Positions 61,330-64,000 of a stretch of 64,000 nt of DNA are shown in pieces (the first letter of the stretch is position 1; every line of letters starts with the position of its first letter). This DNA is from JAFKFH01 sp017307375 (lineage in GTDB: Bacteria > Pseudomonadota > Alphaproteobacteria > Ferrovibrionales > Ferrovibrionaceae). Both the position numbers and the translations under genes were made by a program. Below the pieces are notes generated by a model that was not told where the DNA came from, did not search any database, and saw only the letters and a list, made by a program, of their open reading frames with translations. The DNA lies in the NCBI GenBank assembly GCA_965229335.1, contig OZ245874.1:62001-126000 (forward strand). Direction: 5' to 3'.

Positions 61330-62193
61330 GTGAGCATCGACGAAACCCTGGCCGGGCCGATGGCCGATGAACTGGACCAGCGCCGCCGCTGGCAGCCGCG
61401 TACCGCCTTTGCCGAGCGGACCTCGCCCGAATCGGTGGTGCGCCGCTGCGATCCGGAAGAGCCGGTTTTCGTGCTGCGCGCCCATGACGGCACCGCGGTG
61501 CGCGCGATCGGCTGGTACGTCCAGTTGCTGCGCGTCTCCGGCCAGCCCGAGGCCAAGGTGCAGGGTGTCATCGCCGTCGCCCGTGCCTTCAAGGCCTGGC
61601 CGGACAAGGAATGGCCGTCGATCGACTTCGTCTCGGACGAAACCGCCTGGCGCCAGCGCCATCGCATCCGCACCGCGGCGGAGGAACTGGCCGAGGGCGA
61701 ATCGGTCCTGAACCGGGCGGCCGACGACGAGCCGGTCTTCGTGTTGCGCGCCCGCGACCCGCTGGCGGTGATGACCGTGCTGTGGTGGGCGCACAACGCC
61801 GTGGGCGCCGGCGGGGGCGAGCGCAAGTACAATGCCGCGCTGGAGATCGCCATGGCGATCGAGCGCTGGCGGGGCGCCAAGGGCCTCGTCGCCACCGCCG
61901 CCGCGGTGACCGAACCGCTGCCCTCGCCGGTGGTGGCCGAAACCCCGGCCGAGGAGGAGACCGTGGCGCCGGCCGACACCCGGCTGCGCTATCGCATCGA
62001 GGCGATCGCCCCGGTCGCGACCGAGGTCAGGCTGGCCGGCCTCGACGGCGTGGGCAACCGCACCCTGCGCTGGTCGCCGGTCTTCATCGAGCGCTTTGCC
62101 CTGGCCCCCGGCGACATCGTGGTCGTCGACCCGGCGAGCCCGCGGGCCTTCGTCGCCGTCGAGAAGCCGGACGGCCAGGTCCTGGCCTGGTAG
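61330..62193 (+). CDS. Unknown protein with a duplicated module
   Basis: 287 residues. GTG at 61330 is preferred over the GTG at 61321 because AAGGAAG lies at a proper distance. No family name is certain. Two related modules of about 50 residues: one near residue 30-80 (EEPVFVLRAHDGTAVRAIGW, then KVQGVIAVARAFKAWPDKEW) and one near 125-175 (DEPVFVLRARDPLAVMTVLW, then YNAALEIAMAIERWRGAKG). The last 70 residues form a beta-rich tail (RYRIEAIAPVATEVRLAGLD). No signal peptide or TM segment. Function unknown. Confidence 0.7.
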   Translation: MSIDETLAGPMADELDQRRRWQPRTAFAERTSPESVVRRCDPEEPVFVLRAHDGTAVRAIGWYVQLLRVSGQPEAKVQGVIAVARAFKAWPDKEWPSIDFVSDETAWRQRHRIRTAAEELAEGESVLNRAADDEPVFVLRARDPLAVMTVLWWAHNAVGAGGGERKYNAALEIAMAIERWRGAKGLVATAAAVTEPLPSPVVAETPAEEETVAPADTRLRYRIEAIAPVATEVRLAGLDGVGNRTLRWSPVFIERFALAPGDIVVVDPASPRAFVAVEKPDGQVLAW

Positions 62194-62196
62194 ACG

Positions 62197-62841
62197 CTAC
62201 CAGCGCAGCAGCCGGCCGCCGGCCCAGGCCCCGAGGCCAGCGACCAGCAGGATCGCCGGGATATGCCAGGCGGCGATGAACATCAGCGAGCCTTCCGGGC
62301 AGTGCAGCGTGTACATCGCCGCGGCGAATCCGCCCGCGGCCAGGCCGGCCATCGCGCCGGTCGCCCGGGGCCGCGCCGGCGCGCCGCGCCGCAGCGCCAG
62401 CAGCATGCCGCCCAGCATCGGCAGCGACAGCAGGAAGACACAGGCGAGACAGGCCAGCGGCTGATCGCCCACCAGCCGCTGCCACCAGCCGCCGGTGCCG
62501 GCGCGCGCCAGCTCGACCACGATGCCGCCGGCCATCAGCAGCGCGGGGATCACCGCCCAGCCGGTCCGCAGCCGCGCCTCGGGCCGGGCGGCTGCCGCCA
62601 CGGCCGCGAGCGCGCCGGCACCGAGCAGACCGGCCGCCGCCACCGTGGTGCCGAGCGTCAGGCCCAGGCCATGGGCCAGATGCGGGCTGCGCGCCAGGCC
62701 GAACCAGATCACGGCGAAGGACGGAACGGCCATCACCGCGGTCGCCAGGACCAGGTCGGCCCAAAGCGGCCGCGGCGCGGTACCGGGCGACATGCCCTCC
62801 AGATCGGCGGCGAGCGCCCGGATCAGATCGTCGGTCTTCAT
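62197..62841 (-). CDS. NrsF-family (DUF1109) membrane anti-sigma factor
   Basis: 214 residues with six TM segments. N-terminal MKTDDLIRALAADLEG and the integral helices (LATAVMAVPSFAVIWFGLAR, AGLLGAGALAAVAAAA, VIPALLMAGGIVVELARAGT, CVFLLSLPMLGGMLLALRRG) fit NrsF, known in Caulobacter to hold the ECF sigma factor SigF at the membrane. A late CPEG and an earlier ACLACV give cysteine pairs that may be redox or metal-sensitive. Overlaps the sigma gene by 4 nt (ATGA). Confidence 0.9.
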   Translation of the reverse strand: MKTDDLIRALAADLEGMSPGTAPRPLWADLVLATAVMAVPSFAVIWFGLARSPHLAHGLGLTLGTTVAAAGLLGAGALAAVAAAARPEARLRTGWAVIPALLMAGGIVVELARAGTGGWWQRLVGDQPLACLACVFLLSLPMLGGMLLALRRGAPARPRATGAMAGLAAGGFAAAMYTLHCPEGSLMFIAAWHIPAILLVAGLGAWAGGRLLRW

Positions 62842-63401
62842 TTGAACTTGTCCCAGTCCCCGAACATCACGGTCAGCGCCGCCAGCCCCCGGTGCAGCGC
62901 CACATAGACCGCGCCGCGCGACAGGTTGAACCGGAGCGCGGTCTCGGCCACGCTGGCCCCGTCGACGGCGAGGGCCGTGACCACCTCGCGCTGCCGCGAC
63001 GGCAGGGCGGCCAGAAAGCGCTCGACCGGCGCGGCCATCTCGGGCGCAGCCACCGACAGGGTGTCGGCCACATCGTCCAGCGGGACTTCACCCCGGCTGC
63101 CACGGCGGCGCACGATATCGACCGCCTTGTGCCGGGCGATCGCCCGCAGCCAGGGCAGGAACGGCCGGCCCGGGTCCCAGGTATGGCGCTTGAGATGAAC
63201 GGCGAGCAGGGTTTCCTGCACCACGTCCTCGACGTCGCGCGCCTCCAGGCCGGTGCGCCGCAACGCCGTCGCGGCAAAGACACGCAGGGTCGCCGCGACC
63301 TCGGCCAGCAGCCGGGCATAGGCCGCGGCATCACCGCCGCGGGCGGCCAGCATCGCCGCCGCCCATCTCGCCTCCCGCCCGTCTTCCCCGCCGTTCAGCA
63401 C
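62838..63401 (-). CDS. ECF sigma factor (SigF/EcfG-unrelated, NrsF-linked group)
   Basis: 187 residues. Region 2: RTGLEARDVEDVVQETLLAV, HLKRHTWDPGRPFLPWLRAI, ARHKAVDIVRRRGSRGE. Region 4: ALPSRQREVVTALAVDGASV, AETALRFNLSRGAVYVALHR. It is first in a two-gene operon with the NrsF-type anti-sigma gene. In Caulobacter the equivalent pair responds to oxidative and metal stress; the trigger here is not known. Confidence 0.94.
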   Translation of the reverse strand: MLNGGEDGREARWAAAMLAARGGDAAAYARLLAEVAATLRVFAATALRRTGLEARDVEDVVQETLLAVHLKRHTWDPGRPFLPWLRAIARHKAVDIVRRRGSRGEVPLDDVADTLSVAAPEMAAPVERFLAALPSRQREVVTALAVDGASVAETALRFNLSRGAVYVALHRGLAALTVMFGDWDKFK

Positions 63402-63439
63402 CAGAACCCCGCCTGACGATCACGAGGCCGTGAGGCCAC

Positions 63440-63465
63440 GTAAGATCCGCCGATCCTAGACCGAA
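63440..63465 (+). promoter_or_regulatory. Possible ECF-type promoter
   Basis: GTAAGA (63440-63445), 16-bp spacer, CGAA (63462-63465). As recalled, Caulobacter SigF promoters read GTAACC-N16-CGAA, so this differs by two bases in the -35. It points toward the DUF2064 gene, 68 bp ahead of its ATG. Confidence 0.3.
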
Positions 63466-63533
63466 CCGGGAAGAGAGGCCGCTCACGATCGAGCGACCAC
63501 AGGAATATTTTCGATGTCACGGGGGCTCGGCGC

Positions 63534-64000
63534 ATGGCTGAACGGACGTCCGACTGGAGCTGCGCGATCGCGGTGATGGCCAAGGCTTCGGCACCGGGCC
63601 GCACCAAGACGCGGCTGACGCCGCCGCTGACCCCGGACCAGGCGGCGGCCTTCAATACCGCGTTCCTGCAGGATATCGCCGCCAACCTGCTGGCCGCCTC
63701 GCAGTCCGCGCCGATCGCCGGTTACATGGCCTACGGCCCGCCGGGCAGCGCGGGCTTCTTCCGCCGCCGCCTGCCGCCGGCGATCGGCCTGATGGAAGTC
63801 TGGCAGGCGAATTTCGGCGATTGCCTGCACCAGACCATCCGCGACCTGCTGGCCCGCGGCCACGACGCGGCCGTGGTGCTGAACGCCGACAGCCCGACGC
63901 TGCCGACCGCGCTGCTGGTCGAGGCGGCGGACTGGCTGGCCCGTCCCGGCGATCGCGCGGTGCTGGGACCGGCCGAGGACGGCGGCTACTACCTGCTGGG
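63534..64000 (+). CDS. DUF2064 / TIGR04282 transferase (partial, runs off the right edge)
   Basis: 155 residues visible from the ATG at 63534. CAIAVMAKASAPGRTKTRLT is the nucleotide-binding start of this GT-A-like family, and VLNADSPTLP and GPAEDGGYYLLG the acidic metal and product sites. These proteins resemble CofC guanylyltransferases and are found in rSAM/selenodomain-associated contexts. The C-terminus lies outside the window. Confidence 0.9.
   Translation, partial: MAERTSDWSCAIAVMAKASAPGRTKTRLTPPLTPDQAAAFNTAFLQDIAANLLAASQSAPIAGYMAYGPPGSAGFFRRRLPPAIGLMEVWQANFGDCLHQTIRDLLARGHDAAVVLNADSPTLPTALLVEAADWLARPGDRAVLGPAEDGGYYLL

Overview
The window reads as a stretch of chromosome from a GC-rich alphaproteobacterium, most likely Rhodospirillales-like. 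The signs are uniformly high GC with large antisense ORF shadows, a cobS-cobT-DnaJ cluster, the alphaproteobacterial small protein Usg next to groESL, the rph-rdgB-hemW cluster, an rsmI/lpoA-like/yraN/dolP-like block, and an ECF sigma factor paired with an NrsF-type membrane anti-sigma factor. No rRNA, tRNA, CRISPR array, prophage or integrase gene was recognised. No similarity search was run; family calls rest on motifs and recalled family features.

Layout. 1-3.4 kb: a BMP-family ABC importer (partial permease, ATPase, binding protein) under a RutR-like palindrome. 3.6-7.2 kb: a di-haem c-type cytochrome protein, a nucleotidyltransferase-like protein and a secreted LprI/DUF3298 protein. 7.2-15.6 kb: a sensor with no kinase ATPase domain, two acyl-CoA synthetases, a large PAS-GGDEF-EAL protein, and a small membrane protein plus DUF421. 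15.6-24.6 kb: cobT, cobS and a DnaJ-like protein, an FAD oxidoreductase, a cupin/TetR divergent pair, and a response regulator/hybrid kinase pair. 24.8-33.9 kb: groEL-groES behind two CIRCE elements, usg, gshB, an SDR/acetoacetate-decarboxylase-like/Cys-rich/SCP2 operon, an XRE regulator, a DUF1254 protein and SirB1. 33.9-41.1 kb: envelope and housekeeping genes (dolP-like, yraN, rsmI, lpoA-like, GNAT, chorismate mutase, hemW, rdgB, rph, GST).

41.2-57.2 kb is the accessory part. It starts with a type I restriction-modification operon of unusual make-up: half-size HsdS, HsdM, RhuM, full HsdS, HsdR and a YgjP-like metalloprotease. Next comes a strikingly AT-rich gene whose product looks like a winged-helix plus PD-(D/E)XK nuclease. 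It is flanked by 112-bp direct repeats copied from the 3' end of the neighbouring TAXI-type receptor gene. After an EAL-CBS-GGDEF protein and a SulP/LytTR pair there is a DUF1778/GNAT toxin-antitoxin module, itself flanked by 68-bp direct repeats that contain a sigma-54-like promoter. The two insertions are nearly the same size (repeat-to-repeat offsets 1076 and 1055 bp) and have the same geometry. This suggests a common way of acquiring small defence-type cargo without a visible recombinase, and it is the most notable observation here.

57.2-64 kb: a metallo-beta-lactamase-fold hydrolase, an ABC-2 exporter, a VOC protein divergent from a LysR regulator, a protein built from two copies of one module, the NrsF/ECF-sigma pair, and the start of a DUF2064 transferase gene.
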